Origin: Girardinichthys multiradiatus
Taxonomy: Eukaryota > Chordata > Actinopteri > Cyprinodontiformes > Goodeidae
DNA: 64,000 nucleotides
Assembly: GCF_021462225.1 (NCBI RefSeq)
Contig: NC_061815.1
Coordinates: 51,362,373-51,426,372, forward strand
Direction of reading: 5' to 3'
A program made the position numbers and the translations under genes. Every line of letters begins with the position of its first letter. Positions within the stretch are counted from its first letter, which is position 1. Below the pieces are notes generated by a model. It worked only from the letters and a program-made list of their open reading frames with translations. It searched no databases and was not told where the DNA came from. Positions 23,600-34,901 of the stretch are shown here, piece by piece.

Positions 23600-23890
23600 T
23601 GGACAGATTCCTTTGTGTGCCTGATATGTGGCGAGAAAGTAGCAAACAATAAAAAACGTAACATTGAAAGACTTTTTTAAAACAAGCTCTCAGCATTTGG
23701 GAACTACTATGGAAAGTTGAGCAGAGAGAGAAGTGGATCAACTCTCAAAACTCAACTAGCTGCTAGTTTTATGGCCCATGAGATCGTAAGGAGGGGGAAG
23801 CCGTTGACAGACGGACGTGAAGGAATCGTGTTTGGAATCGCCCCGACATTCCAGGGAAGATCAGAGCTACAGAAACAGAAGTCACATTAA
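23600..23890 (+). pseudogene. hAT transposase N-terminal remnant
   Basis: From 23600 the codons read WTDSFVCLICGEKVANNKKR then N-IERLF and a stop. In another frame QLAASFMAHEIVRRGKPLTD follows. A CxxC finger followed by an LAASF.AHEI...GKPLT block is typical of ZBED/GTF2IRD2-like hAT transposases. The DDE catalytic blocks and C-terminal dimerisation region are missing. It lies within hAT termini, so it is an element relic and not a domesticated gene. Confidence 0.65.
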
Positions 23891-24249
23891 TCAGGTATGA
23901 ACACTAGCATTTAATTGGCCATTACTTAAAAAAGATAGTTTAGACGTGGGGTGAATGTAATTTTTCATCGTATGTTCAGGTGAAACCCGAAGAGGATGAG
24001 AGCGTACTGAAATGGACCGGTCAAAAAACGTTTCTAATTTTACTTTATTAAAACCACTAAGCTGCAGCTTCATGTTTTATAGTAAAGTGGGCTACATTTG
24101 ATTTACATTTTATACAAATAGGACAAGGTCTTAAAAATGTCTGCGTAGTTCAGTGTTTCATTTATTTTAAAGCAGGACGACACATTCACACTGCACTTCG
24201 GTTTGTTTAACTCTACAGGTCAAATAATAATAATAAAAAAAAGGAATAA

Positions 24250-24312
24250 AAATGTAATCCATCCATCCATTGTCTTCCGCTTATCCTGGGTCGGGTCGCG
24301 GGGGCAGCAGCC
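24250..24312. repeat. Teleost retroelement tail (ATCCATCC...GGGTCGCGGGGGCAGCAG)
   Basis: (ATCC)n followed by CTTCCGCTTATCCTGGGTCG and GCGGGGGCAGCAG is a ubiquitous fish retroelement end. It is nested in the hAT copy. The parent element body is absent. Confidence 0.75.
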
Positions 24313-24432
24313 TAAGCAGAGAGACAGAGAAAACGTTTATTAGTTGTGTCATCTTTTTTGGCTCCAGACTATTTTTCTTTGGTGGAAGAGGGAGAAAAAT
24401 GGTAATAAAAGCTGCCGACCCCTGATCTAGAT

Positions 24433-25839
24433 ACTATTCTTGCTTTGAAAGACTAAAAGTGACAATATTCCAAAATCTAGAATGGAAATATCAAAGAGAA
24501 ATTAAATGCATTAATATATTATAAAGGTCTCAATCTAATACCCAATTAAATAGAGGAATCTAATTAAAATTTAAAACAATTATTTGGTTAAATCATGCAT
24601 AAATATTTAAAAAAATATTTTTAGTATTACTTTTTAATCTCCTGTATTACAGAACATCATGAAATATTTAACATTTATGACGTGATTCAACACATGACCA
24701 TGAAATTAAATAATTACCAATAACTGAAAACATTAATATAAAGATAATGATTTGCATATTTATTTATGTTAGACGGGAATAGATTCATTCATTTAACACG
24801 ACTATTTCCAGTTTTGTTGAAATTTTCATCATAAATATTTATATATTTCATTATAAATATTTATTTTTGAAACTTTTTATTTTATTGAAAAGAATTTTCC
24901 TTCAGCGGTTTAGTTTCTTGTCCTGTTGAGCCTAGAGCTCAACATGACTGATGGGTCGCTAACCTCCAGCTGCAAGTAGAGACCGGGAAATACAGAACCA
25001 ACAGAACCTGCTCTTCTCAGTTACTGTGACTATCACCTGAGCAACATGCCTCATGTAAAGCTTAGGTTGTCTCTCCTGCTCCACTGATGCCCACAGATCA
25101 CACCTGGACCTGTCATCTGTGTCCTCTGCTCTGATGGAGCTCAGGAATTCTGCAGGTTCTGTCGGTTAGCTAATGGACGTTCCAATTGGAACAGGTTTGT
25201 TGGGTAAATTCAGTCTGGTGAACTTTAATGGCTGGCCTCCTGACCTCTCCTGCGCACCAGATTTAAACGAGCAATTAACGTTTTACTGGAGCAGCAAAGA
25301 TAAGATCAGAAGTGAAGAAGAAAGCTCTCAGAGATTTGGTGGTGATCAGTCCAACAGTTCTGTAAAGGTTCAGAAAAGGACCGGATGAAGTCAGAAGAAA
25401 TAAGAACGTTTTGCTGAATTGTTTGGTATATGAGCCTGTCTGGATCAGAGAGAATCGGCCATAAATTCAAACTTATGGTTCTGTTTTCTAATCATGAGTT
25501 CAGTATATAGGTTAATAGTTTTACAGGCTGGGATATTTCCTGAAAAACTGACATAAAATATTTTGCAGCTCTCTTTTAAAGGTCTCAAAGATGAACTACA
25601 GCAGACTTGCTGCTGATTCATGTCAGTCAGATGTTGCTATAAGAGAACCTGTACATGTTGATGTTCTGCAGGTTCTGTCAGACTAAGCAGGTCTCTGTAC
25701 AGATTGACAGGATGTGGCAACCCACTCTTCCTCCCAGCTGTAAAGAACACAAGGGTCAAAGTCAGAGCAGCATGGGTTTATGTTCTGCATCAAGGCTCAT
25801 CTTCAACCCTCCAGATGCAGTTCTCTTTTGTCCTTACAG
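24433..25839. other. No recognised gene
   Basis: Strongly AT-rich to about 24900, then ordinary sequence. Open frames have no recognisable domain. Confidence 0.5.
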
Positions 25840-25953
25840 GAGAAGCTGATAGTAAAGGTGATGAGGAGAACCTCCATCATCTTCATAAGCGACCCAGGAG
25901 TTATCACCACCTGCAGCTGCAACAAGGGGGAGTCCGCCACCAATATTACTGAC
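25840..25953 (+). CDS. Possible isolated 114-bp exon, unknown protein
   Basis: A pyrimidine-rich tract ending in TTACAG (25834-25839) precedes an open 38-codon stretch beginning EKLIVKVMRRTSIIFISDPG and containing a CSC pair and an NITD end. It is followed by GTAAAT (25954-25959), an acceptable donor. Length is a multiple of three and splice phases would be 0-0. I do not recognise the protein. Against it: no neighbouring exon was found, the frame continues open past the donor, and such patterns occur by chance. Treat as a hypothesis. Confidence 0.2.
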
Positions 25954-26099
25954 GTAAATATGCTGCTGTTCTATAATAAAGAAAAGCTTTACAACCACTT
26001 GTTTAAAAAAGACATGAAGGAAAACATACCTTTTCTTTCTTCCCAGTAAGTTTCTTCTGGGCATCCGGTCAACGCCTTTACTGAGGGTTGGTCCCATAT

Positions 26100-26535
26100 T
26101 ACTTGGTGGGCACTCCCCCTAGTGGTCTGGTGCTCTTCTGTTTAGTGAAGTGAGGTTGCAGATTTTATTATCTTGAATTCTTATCTTGCAGTGTTTTTCT
26201 GTTGCATTTGTTTCTTTGTGTTTGTGTCTTTTGGAGTTTGCAGCATGTATGCACCTATCATACCGTACCATATACATTTATAGTCGAAGATCATCCGGTA
26301 AGAACGTCTGCTGAAGGACAATGAAGGAAGGCCAGCAGAAGAGTACAAGAGACATCGGTAGACACAGTGTACAGCTAGTGATAAACGTAGTGCACGGTGA
26401 TACCCAGAGTCTAGCTTCTTTAAATACTGCTTTGATGCATTCAAAAGCCACGAGTCTCTAAAATCCAGTTAATGCAGGAATGTTGATGATATAAATAATC
26501 TCTAACCTGTTTTCCTCAACAGCAGGTGAGACACG
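26100..26535. other. No recognised gene
   Basis: Ordinary AT-rich sequence. The open frame at 26181-26444 (minus) has no recognisable motif. Confidence 0.4.
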
Positions 26536-26539
26536 ATCG

Positions 26540-26990
26540 TGTTTATGACTCACCTGCCGGTCCTTCAGGAAGCTGGTGATCCACTGACTTTGACTTTGAA
26601 CTGGATGAGCTTCTGGTGGAAGATGTCTGGGTTGATGGTGTTGAAGGTGGAGCTGAAGTCCACAAACAGGGTCGTGGCATACCTCCCTGGGTGGTTGAGG
26701 TGTTGCAGGATGAAGTGCAGGCCAAGACTGACTGCATCATTTGATGACCTGTTTGCCCACTAAGCAAACTGCAAGGAGTCCAGCAGGAGGCTTGTGATGT
26801 TCTTCAGGTTCTTCAACACCAGTCGCTCAAAGGATTTCATGACTACAGATGTCAGGGCGACAGGCCTGTATTCATTTAATCCTGTGATGGTGGGCTTCTC
26901 GGGTACTGGGATGCTGGGTCAAAAGGTTCCGCTTGGGTGGAAGGAACATTTCAATCCATCACAAACATTTTTTAGATGTTTTAACCTTTG
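26540..26990 (-). pseudogene. Non-LTR retrotransposon reverse transcriptase fragment
   Basis: The minus strand from about 26930 reads [44 protein letters not shown], a stop in place of a tyrosine, then DAVSLGLHFILQHLNHPGRY and TLFVDFSSTFNTI. This is the finger and motif-A region of a LINE reverse transcriptase, and the catalytic aspartate of FVDFS is kept. The palm motif with the second and third aspartates lies outside the fragment. At least one stop and a frame change past SPAS make it non-functional. Confidence 0.82.
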
Positions 26991-27129
26991 AAAGCTTGAG
27001 AACACTTCACTTTTCTTTTTTTAAAGAAGTCAGTACAGATGAGGAATGAAGCTGCAGTTAACAACCACGTTTATGCATCAGGGGAGGACAACCTCGCCGG
27101 AAGCTGAAGTAGAAATAAAGTACGCTTGA

Positions 27130-27540
27130 TTAGGTGGAGACATGGCCGCCATCCATCGCATGCTGAACATCTGCATTTTAACTGATTTGTTTCCCTCATC
27201 CTCCTCTCTGTGTCTTTCAAGATCATTAACTTCATTGAATGGAACATTCCTGTTGCGAAAACAATTCAGCACAATCATATGCAATGCAGCTCCCCAGTGA
27301 GGGATGCAAATGCTGCTGGCACTCGCCGCCAGGCTCGGAGCGCAGATGCAGGCGACCTTCCTGTCAGAACAAAGTGGAGGCTGCTCATAATGTGATTACT
27401 CAGTCATTACATGTTGGAGAGGATTCATTAGACACAGCTCCGGATTCAGCTCTATGTTCACATCCAGAACCGAGTCACAAACAGCATGTCTGTGCTTTAC
27501 ACCTCCAGCAGCAATCTGCACAGAAACACTGAGGGCTAGA
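27130..27540. promoter_or_regulatory. Candidate conserved non-coding element
   Basis: A repeat-free block with a perfect octamer ATGCAAAT at 27304-27311, an ATATGCAAT-like half octamer near 27278-27286, a SOX-type AACAAAG at 27368-27374 and several ATTA cores. The composition (AT-rich flanks with a GC-rich centre) resembles known vertebrate enhancers. No cross-species comparison could be made. Confidence 0.35.
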
Positions 27541-28679
27541 CAGGCATCATGTGACCCTGCAGGGGTGTCACCTCCACCTGTGGCTCAGAGAGGATGTCTC
27601 ATCTAAAGGAGAGGTCAGCAGGAGCCGAACACAGGCTGAGCAGCTGCAGTTTACACCTAAAATAGAGCAGAACCATGAAGATTCAGCTGGAACTGTTCAA
27701 CCATCAGAGATCTGATCCTGAAGTCTCTCAGGTAGCTTAACAGAAACATGCAACCAAATTCTTTCTTCATCAACGTGAACGGGTGAGCTCCTCTTCACCC
27801 CGATGTTCTCTGTCAGAGGTAGGAATGGTCCAATTCCTTCAATGAAAACACCAGCAGAACAAGAGGAACTTTCCCATGGAAACACGGTTCTGTTCTAAAC
27901 ACTGATGCCTTCAGAGATGCTGAAACCTTTGGGAAGCTTCAGTGGTTAGAGGAACTTCAGGAACTCAGTGCTCCGGTTTGAAGGCAATCTCTAAACATCA
28001 TGAGTTTATGAATCATCCTGCTGATACTCAGAATCCAGAGATGTGTCCTCCTGCTCTATATTCCTCTTCAAACACTCAGGATGCAACAGAACAAGGATCC
28101 AACTGGCTGTCTTGCTGTAGAACCAGTTAAGAACTGGCTTTAGAACCAAACCTGGTTTCTGTGCAGAACCTACCATGGCTCGTTGTACTGGAAACATTGG
28201 TTCCTGTATGACCTTGAGAACATGTAAGAACTGAAAGACTGAGTAAAAGGAAAGAACTGAATTACACAGTGAACATTTGATGAGAAAACATGTTTTTACG
28301 TCATAAATAAATATTTTCTGTTTTTCTGTTGTTGCAGTCTGAAGAAGCACTGATGGAATTCACTCTGCCTGGATGTTCATCTGTGATTGGCTGCCCCCTG
28401 AACCCCCATTAGGCTGGAGTTAGTGTGGTTTCAGTAAATGTTGTCCTCTCAGAGAGAATAATGTTGTGTGTGAAGCTGAACTCGTCTCTCCTGCAGAGCT
28501 AGAGTCAGTGGTGATGAGCTGCACATGCAGAAGTTAAAGAGCAGTTTCATTTGGAGCATTATGTTAATATGCTGGGAAGTCTGTAACACACTCCATAAAG
28601 TAACGCATATTTCTGGGTGTAATTTTCCTTGAACACACATTATTATTATTATCTGAATGTGTGTAACTGAATCAGCCAC
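27541..28679. other. No recognised gene
   Basis: Unique-looking sequence with short frames lacking known motifs. No repeat family identified. Confidence 0.45.
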
Positions 28680-29290
28680 GCAGACAGCTCAGATTAAATG
28701 AAATTGTGGTAAAGTTGCACCTTTGCTTTGCCAAGCCTGACTGAGTCCCTGCATCAGATGGATTTAATTATTCCTGTAGCCCATATTTTATTAATCGTCT
28801 ATATTGATTTCTGAACTCCCCCACTGCTTGTGGATATGCAAATGAAGCTTCGGCAATATTGGGATGGACTCATTTGCATGGGAGCCCATTATTATTTTAT
28901 AAGTAAATTTTAATGTGGACTCAATTAAAAGTCAGCCAGTGGAACAGCTAAATTGGCCCAAGGTATGAGCTGTGTGAGATTCATGTGCCGAGCCGGGACG
29001 TATCAATTAGTAAAGATCAAACTTTGGCTCCTCTGGAGGGAAAAGAAAATGCTGGAATTCAATCAGAGCGTGCACGGTGCCTTTCACTCGCCCGCTCCAT
29101 CCTTTTGCTCCTTTTTTAATCCATTTCATCATTATTGGTGTGGAAAGAGTCGCAGCTTTAATCAGATTGGCTAAATGGAATCATAACCTGGAAAATTCCT
29201 GTGTTCATTCCCAGTTTTAGCAGGGGAGCAGGAGGTCACTTCAATATTTCATTTCTGTTAATGTGACCTTCCTGCTCCTCAGGTTGGACT
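28680..29290. promoter_or_regulatory. Candidate enhancer with an inverted octamer pair
   Basis: A perfect octamer ATGCAAAT lies at 28836-28843 and its inverse ATTTGCAT at 28872-28879, 28 bp apart. The block also contains many TTAAT/ATTA cores (ATTTAATTATTC, TTTTATTAATCG, TCAATTAAAAG, CAATTAGTAAAG). It lacks repeat or coding signatures for some 600 bp. POU factors bind such octamers. Of the five candidate elements this is the most convincing by eye. Confidence 0.45.
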
Positions 29291-29869
29291 CATCACACAC
29301 AGCTTAAAGTCAATCTGAAAAGACCTGCAGTCACACAGACAAAGGAGCCTTAAGCACAACCTGTAAATGTGTGTTTTCAGATCCCACCTACTGATAAGTC
29401 AGGTTTAATTATGCCTTGGATTTTTTAATTACATGGAAAAACAACAAAGATAGGTTTTCTTGAGAGATCCTGCAGGCTTTAGCTGAACCACCTTTAATGG
29501 GATGTTTACTACAACCATCTAGTACTCCTCTTTGCTGGGTAATTTCCACTGCATGCACCCTTCACGGGTAAACTGAGCTTTGAACTAAGCCTAAACCACA
29601 AACCTCTAGGGGTTGTATTAGGATTAGGATTTTAAGGAAGTATGAGATCACTGTGAAGTAAAAGGAACACAAGACATGGTTTTCTTTCTGTTGCACCACC
29701 TTTACTGTGATACCCTTAAATAACAGGGTCTCCAGAAATCATCTTATCACTAACCAGAGTCCAGCTGTGGTATTATAAAGTAACACCAGATGTTCTGTTT
29801 CTGGCCTCAGAGGTTCTTTAGGGAACAACAAGCATCATAAAGACCAAGGAACACAGCAGACAGGTCAGG
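29291..29869. other. No clear feature; possibly the decayed 5' part of the next transposon
   Basis: Some phrases (ATGAGATCACTGTGAAGTAA near 29643) vaguely resemble the front of the family C Tc1-type transposase region, but the match is too weak to annotate. Confidence 0.3.
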
Positions 29870-30335
29870 AAAGAAGTTGTGGGGATGTTTAAAGCAGGGT
29901 TAGGGTCTACAACAGTGGCAGTATAATGCTGTAAGACAGGATTGAAGATAGATCGATGATCATCCTGGAAGAAAACATGTTAGAGGGTGCAGAAGGCCTG
30001 AGACTGGGGTGGAGGTTCACCTTCCAGCAGGACAACCACCCTGAACATGCAGCCAGAGATACAATAGATGGCTTAGATTAAAGCAAATTCATGGGTTAGA
30101 ATGGCCTAGTTAAAGTCCAGATCTAAATCGAACTAAGAAGTTGACTTGAAAACTGATGTTTACAGATGTTCTCCATCCAACCTGACTGAGCTGGAGATGT
30201 TTTACAAAAAAACAAAGTCTGTAGATGTTCAAAGCTGGTGGAGACAAACCCCAGTAGACCTCAAGCAGGACCCGCAAGCAGAGGAGGTTCTACAAAGTTC
30301 TGACTCAGGGGACAGAATAAAAATGCTCCCCACAG
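29870..30335 (+). pseudogene. Tc1-type transposase relic, family C (3' half)
   Basis: The plus strand encodes FTFQQDNHPEHAARDT (aspartate codon 30031-30033) and, after a frameshift, WPS-stop-SPDLN at 30102-30125, so the glutamine of WPSQSPDLN has become TAA. The codons where NPIE should stand read NRTKK, so the glutamate is lost. Downstream, CATCCAACCTGACTGAGCTG and GGTTCTACAAAGTTCTGACT match the C-terminal coding and stop region of this family. The remainder to about 30335 is its 3' non-coding part. The 5' end of the same family lies at 15493-15850. Confidence 0.75.
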
Positions 30336-30487
30336 TTTTCAGGTTTTTTGAATCCTTTTTGTTCTACCTCACAGTTCTATTCTACATTCTGTGGGTCGGC
30401 TTAAGTTTAATGTTGGTTTATATTTTTTTGAGGCACCATTCAGATTATTTAATTTCCCTTTGAGATTAATAAAGTTCTGTTCTGAAA

Positions 30488-30516
30488 AAGCAGTGATCTC
30501 TCTATCTCTCTATCTC

Positions 30517-30614
<98 letters not shown>
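30488..30614. repeat. (TCTA)n microsatellite
   Basis: Begins as (TCTC TATC) mixed units and continues as pure (TCTA)n. It follows a GATTAATAAAGTTCTGTTCT retroposon-type tail (30464-30484), a common birthplace for microsatellites. Confidence 0.95.
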
Positions 30615-31921
30615 CTGCTGGTGACCATCTAATGCTTATTATCCCATCAGAACCTGTCTTTTTTCAGTGTCCCATTGTTCAGTTTACTCCCACATATTTC
30701 CCAATAATTCAGCAGCTGATCCTAATCTTTCCTGTATTCTATTCTTTCTGATTGGGTGACTATAGGAGCTGGACCTATGGTCCCTTCAAAGGGTTCTGGG
30801 TGTCCTAAAAAGGCTCTGGAAACCTCTAAAGGGAGGTGCCAGAGGCACTATGAGCATAGGCCTTCTAGAGATCCATATGTGGGTTGGACAAAACTCCAAG
30901 GATCTCCTCAGGATCTCAGCGGAGGGGAAAGATCTGACCAAGGTCCGTCCTTTCCAACACCTGCCAGAACATTAAAACATCAGGAACTGTTTGGAGGAGA
31001 CATATGCACGGTTTGGTTTTAGAGGAAAACCACAACCAGACCATTTACTGCAGATGATTCTGGATCAGACCAAGATAGGTTCTTCCTGCCAGCAGCTGTT
31101 GGCCTCTAGAACCATCATTGCTCCCAACAGAACCAGTATGCAGTTTGTAGAGAGATTTTATATTATCTCATTATTCTTAGAATCTGTACTGGTCAAAAAG
31201 TGACCCCGTCTGGTTTCTAAGCTTGAAGAATAAATTATCCCAGATGTTTACCCCAGATTTCTCTGGGATAAAAAGGATGTGTTGTGACCTTTGAAGTGGA
31301 CCAGGCTCTCATCGACAGTCACATCAGTCTGAACCGCACAGCAGGGAGACCCACTTGTCCAACACGTCTCAGTTAGCAGCAAGTTTGTCTTCTTTTGTGT
31401 CCGTATAATTAAACCCAATCATTCTTAAGATCTGATGAAACATCTTGAGCAGCACAGAAACTTACCACACTCGGCATGCCATAAACAGGCTGCAGGTTCT
31501 GAATGGGTCCAGTACACAGCAGCGAGAATCGGCATTGATCTGTGGGTCTAATTGATCCATCTTTCTCCACAGACTCCCAACCATCTACCAGGCTGCCATG
31601 TTCACCACTTCAGCATCTCAGGTCTTCATATGAATATGGAACCCTGCATATGCAGATGCTGGGTCTGGGTTTGGGTGGCCCGTCTCCTGTCATAATGTGT
31701 CATCTGTCCAAATCAGTGTTTCATCCTTTGACTGGAGATATTCTCCCATCTCCCCATCAACAAATATGTGCCGTTCTTTGACTCTTCAGCTTCAGATTCT
31801 ACCTCAACACCTTAATGTTCATCACGTTCCTTTACATCTTCTCCTTTCATTCCTGCAGAGGGTGATTTCTGGGTTCCTCCAGCATGTGGTCTGTATGCTG
31901 TATATAACACCTCTTCTTTTT
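30615..31921. other. No recognised gene
   Basis: No coding motif or identifiable repeat. Open frames are short and featureless. Confidence 0.45.
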
Positions 31922-31923
31922 TA

Positions 31924-33234
31924 CAAACCGGATTCCAAAAAAGTTGGGACACTAAACAAATTTTGAATAAAAACTGAATGCCATGATGTGGAGGTGCCAA
32001 CATCTGATATTTTATTCAGAATAGAACACAAATCACAGATCAAAAGTTTAAACGGAGAGAATGTATCATTTTAAGGAAAAAATATGTTGTTTCAAAATTA
32101 CATGGCGTCAACAAATCCCAAAAAAGTTTAGATAAAGCCATTTTTACCACTGTGTGGCATCCCCCTTTCTTACAACACTCAACAGACGTCAGGACAGAGG
32201 AGACCCGTTTCACAAGTTTAGAAATAGGAATGCTCTCCCATTCATGTCTAATACAGGCCTCTAACTGATCAATCGTCTTAGGCCTTCTTTGTCGCACTTT
32301 CCTCTATGATGCGCCAAATGTTCTCTATAGGTGAAAGATCTGGACTGCAGGCTGGCCATTTCAGTACCCGGATCCTTCTCCTACATAGTCATGATGTTGT
32401 GATTGCTGCAGAATGTGGTCTGGCATTATCTTGTTGAAAAATGCAGGGTCTTCCCTGAAAGAGATGACGTCTAGATGGGAGCATATGTTGTTCTAGAACC
32501 TGAACATAGTTCTCTGCATTCATGGTGCCTTTCCAGACATGCAAGCTGCCCATGCCACAAGCACTCATGCAACCCCATACCATCAGAGATGCAGGCTTCG
32601 GAACAGAGCGTTGATAACAACTTGGGTTATCCTTGTCCTCTCTGGCGTCCCAGTGGTCCATAAAGAACTTCAAATCGTGTCTCATCTGACCACAAAACAG
32701 TCTTCCATTTTGCCACACTCCATTTTAAAAGACCCCTGGCCCAGTGCAAACGTCTGAGCTTGTGGAGCTTGCTTAGAAATGTCTTCCTCTTTGCACTGTA
32801 GAGTTTCAGCTGGCAACGGCGGATGGCACGGTGGATTGTGTTCACTGACATTGCTTTCTAGAAGTATTCCTGAGCCCATTCTGTTATTTCCTTGACAGTG
32901 GCATTCCTGTTTGAGGTGCAGTGACAAGGGCTCAGAGATCATGAGCATTCAGTAGAGTTTTACGGCCTTGACCCTTATGCACAGCGATTGTTTCAGATTC
33001 TCTGAATCTTATGATGATGTTATGCACGGTTGATGATGATAACTTGAAAATCTTTGCTATTTTATGCTGGGTAACACCATTCAGGTATTGCTGCACTATA
33101 TTTTGACTAAACTTTTGATCTGTGATTTGTGTTCTATTCTGAATAAAATATCAGATGTTGGCACCTCCACATCATGGCATTCAGTTTTTATTCACAATTT
33201 GTTTCGTGTCCCAACTTTTTTGGAATCCGGTTTG
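31924..33234 (-). mobile_element. Tc1/mariner element, both ends present
   Basis: The 1,311-bp copy begins CAAACCGGATTCCAAAAAAG and ends with its inverted complement. TA lies on both sides (31922-31923 and 33235-33236). Terminal repeats extend about 120 bp each (to about 32050 and from about 33110) with few differences, including AACATCTGATATTTTATTCA and its inverse. A full-length but broken transposase lies on the minus strand. This is a different family from the other Tc1 copies in the window. Confidence 0.92.
32040..33115 (-). pseudogene. Tc1-type transposase, full length but frameshifted
   Basis: Reading down from 33115, an HTH region (KIAKIFKLSSSTVHNIIIRF), SVNTIHRAIRRCQLKLYSAK, WKTVLWSDETRFEVLYG (first aspartate), PASLMVWGCMSACGMGSLHV, FQQDNARPHSAAIT (second aspartate), SPDLSPIENIW (glutamate) and RQRRPKTIDQLE appear in the expected order. 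Stops in the N-terminal half (near 32940 and 32863) and frame changes around 32660, 32390 and 32300 break it. Both DNA-binding and catalytic regions are still recognisable, so this is a young to middle-aged pseudogene. The C-terminal stretch to 32040 overlaps the inner edge of the terminal repeat. Confidence 0.88.
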
Positions 33235-33236
33235 TA

Positions 33237-34289
33237 CTTCTCTTCTGACCATGGATTCTTCCCATCAGTTGACCTTCCTCCTCATTATGTTCAGCATTGA
33301 ACCCCTGGTCAGTCTTTTCTAAATCAAACCTCCTCTGCATTGTAGCGCATCTGGCTCCTTATTGTGCAACATCTCTCTCAGACTACAATGTGACACCTGC
33401 AAAAGATCTATTTTTGTTGACAGAACCATCGATTGACCCAACAAATCAAGCGTGTGTTGGAGAGCAGGGTGGTGAGACAACTTGGTGAGACAACCCCATG
33501 ACACCACTTTGTGTTGTGTGGACTCTTTGACCTCAGAGGAGAGGAGATGTTTTACAGTCAATAAAACAGCCAGAAGTTCACATTTAATGTCCTTGTGAAG
33601 AACATATTAGGAACAACTCCTCCTCCTCTAACTGTTGCAGCTAGAGCCTGAATGAATTTAACATGGGAAGGCCTTCGCTTCGTATACTTGGCAGGACCAG
33701 CTCCAAAACTTGTGGCCCTGCAGTAACTCAGGTCTTCTGTGATATTCACAGAGAAAAACCACAACAGAGGAATATCAGAAGTTACAGCAGAGGAGAAGAA
33801 ACGCTGCAGCAAAGTTCTCAATGCAAGGACAAAGAAAAACCACCAGAGCTATGTGTAGCAAGGAGACTGAAAAAAGAAAGTCAGAACCCCAAAGATGAAC
33901 CTGTTTCCAGCTGCAGATTCTCCACAGAAAACTAGTTTAAAGAAAAAGCCTGGTCAGGTTCCAGGTGTCAGCGCCACAGAGGGAATCTGTGTTCAGGCTC
34001 ACATGGCTGGTTTGGGTGGACATGGGTCCATGAAGGCTGTTTGGTAATGAACAGGTGGTTGTGTTTAATCCGGTGACCCTGAAGCTGCTTCTGCTCGTAT
34101 GTCACACTTTTGCCTGACTGCAGCATAAAGTCCTTCACCTCGGAACAAATGGAGAAATTGACTCCATGAAACCTCTGGTTTCGTTTCTGAATGTAGGAGC
34201 AGCTCAACGGTTTCTGGAGGTCCAGCGTTTATCTTCTGATCTGAGTGACACCTCATGCTAACACCACGACTGAAAAATAAAAATCTTAT
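33237..34289. other. No recognised gene
   Basis: Ordinary sequence without convincing motifs or repeats. The possible family A relic begins near 34290. Confidence 0.45.
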
Positions 34290-34532
34290 CTCAAATCCTG
34301 CTGCCATCTTGTTTTTAGAGAAGAGGCTTTCACCTTCAGCCCTCCCAAACAGCCAGACTGGTTCAGTGTCATGACCTTTAACCTGCTAACTGAGGCCTGC
34401 AGAGTCTGACATGAAGCTCTTGGGGTTTTGGTCATTTCTCTGAGCTTCAAGGTCGGACCTTGGGCTGATTCTGCTGGACGTCCTCTCCTGGGAAGATTGG
34501 CAGCTGTCTGAGATGTTTTCCTCTTGGGAATA
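34290..34532 (-). pseudogene. Tc1/mariner transposase relic, family A, copy 4 (5' fragment)
   Basis: Shares CAGTGTCATGACCTTTAACC and the CTGAGGCCTGCAGAGTCTGA segment (34395-34414) with the inverse of copy 1 (about 200-260), and the GGCAGCTGTCTGAGATGTTT segment with copy 2. It lies 5' of the catalytic motifs, so little protein is legible. The SINE downstream inserted into its end. Confidence 0.5.
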
Positions 34533-34546
34533 ACCTTCCTTTCTGT

Positions 34547-34887
34547 CAGTCAGTCATTTTCTAGCTCTTATTCCATAGTGGGTCGTGGGGAAGCTGGTTC
34601 CATCTCCAGAAGTCTATGGGCGACAGGCGGGGTACACCCTGGACAGGTCGCCAGTCCATCGCAGGGCAACACACACTCATTCATAAACCTAAGGGCAATT
34701 TAGAGAGACCAATTAACCTAACAGGCATGTCTTTGGACTGTGGGAGGAAGCCGGAGTACCCGGTGAGAACCCACGCATGCACGGGGAGAACATGCAAACT
34801 CCATGCAGAAAGACCCCCGGCTGGAAATTGAACCTAGGACCTTCTTGCTGCAAGGCAACAGTGCTACCAATGCACCACCGTGCAGCC
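34547..34887 (-). mobile_element. tRNA-derived SINE, complete, with 14-bp target duplication
   Basis: On the minus strand it starts with a tRNA-like head (A-box region GGTGGTGCATTGGTAGCACT near 34858-34878; B-box-like GGTTCAATTTCC near 34825-34836). The body contains CTCCCACAGTCCAAAGACAT and ATTGCCCTTAGG, and the tail reads GGAATAAGAGCTAGAAAATG. Direct repeats at 34533-34546 and 34888-34901 differ at one base. A second copy in plus orientation is at 35695-36026. Confidence 0.85.
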
Positions 34888-34901
34888 ACCTTCCTCTCTG
34901 T

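Larger units (their letters stand above)
23310..24424 (+). mobile_element. hAT transposon copy with BED/ZBED-type transposase remnant
   Basis: The ends are CAGGGATCCTCAAC and the imperfect inverted end ...GGCAGC/CAGGGGTC complement at 24411-24424. Flanking 8-mers TTCTAGAT (23302-23309) and ATCTAGAT (24425-24432) differ at one base, matching a hAT target duplication. Length is 1,115 bp. Inside is a transposase remnant and a nested retroelement tail at 24250-24310. Confidence 0.75.

Noticed and set aside
34858..34887. tRNA gene
   Set aside because: The A- and B-box-like motifs head a SINE body with target duplications. No full cloverleaf or anticodon arm could be drawn. The same applies near 2205-2290 and 35695-35760.
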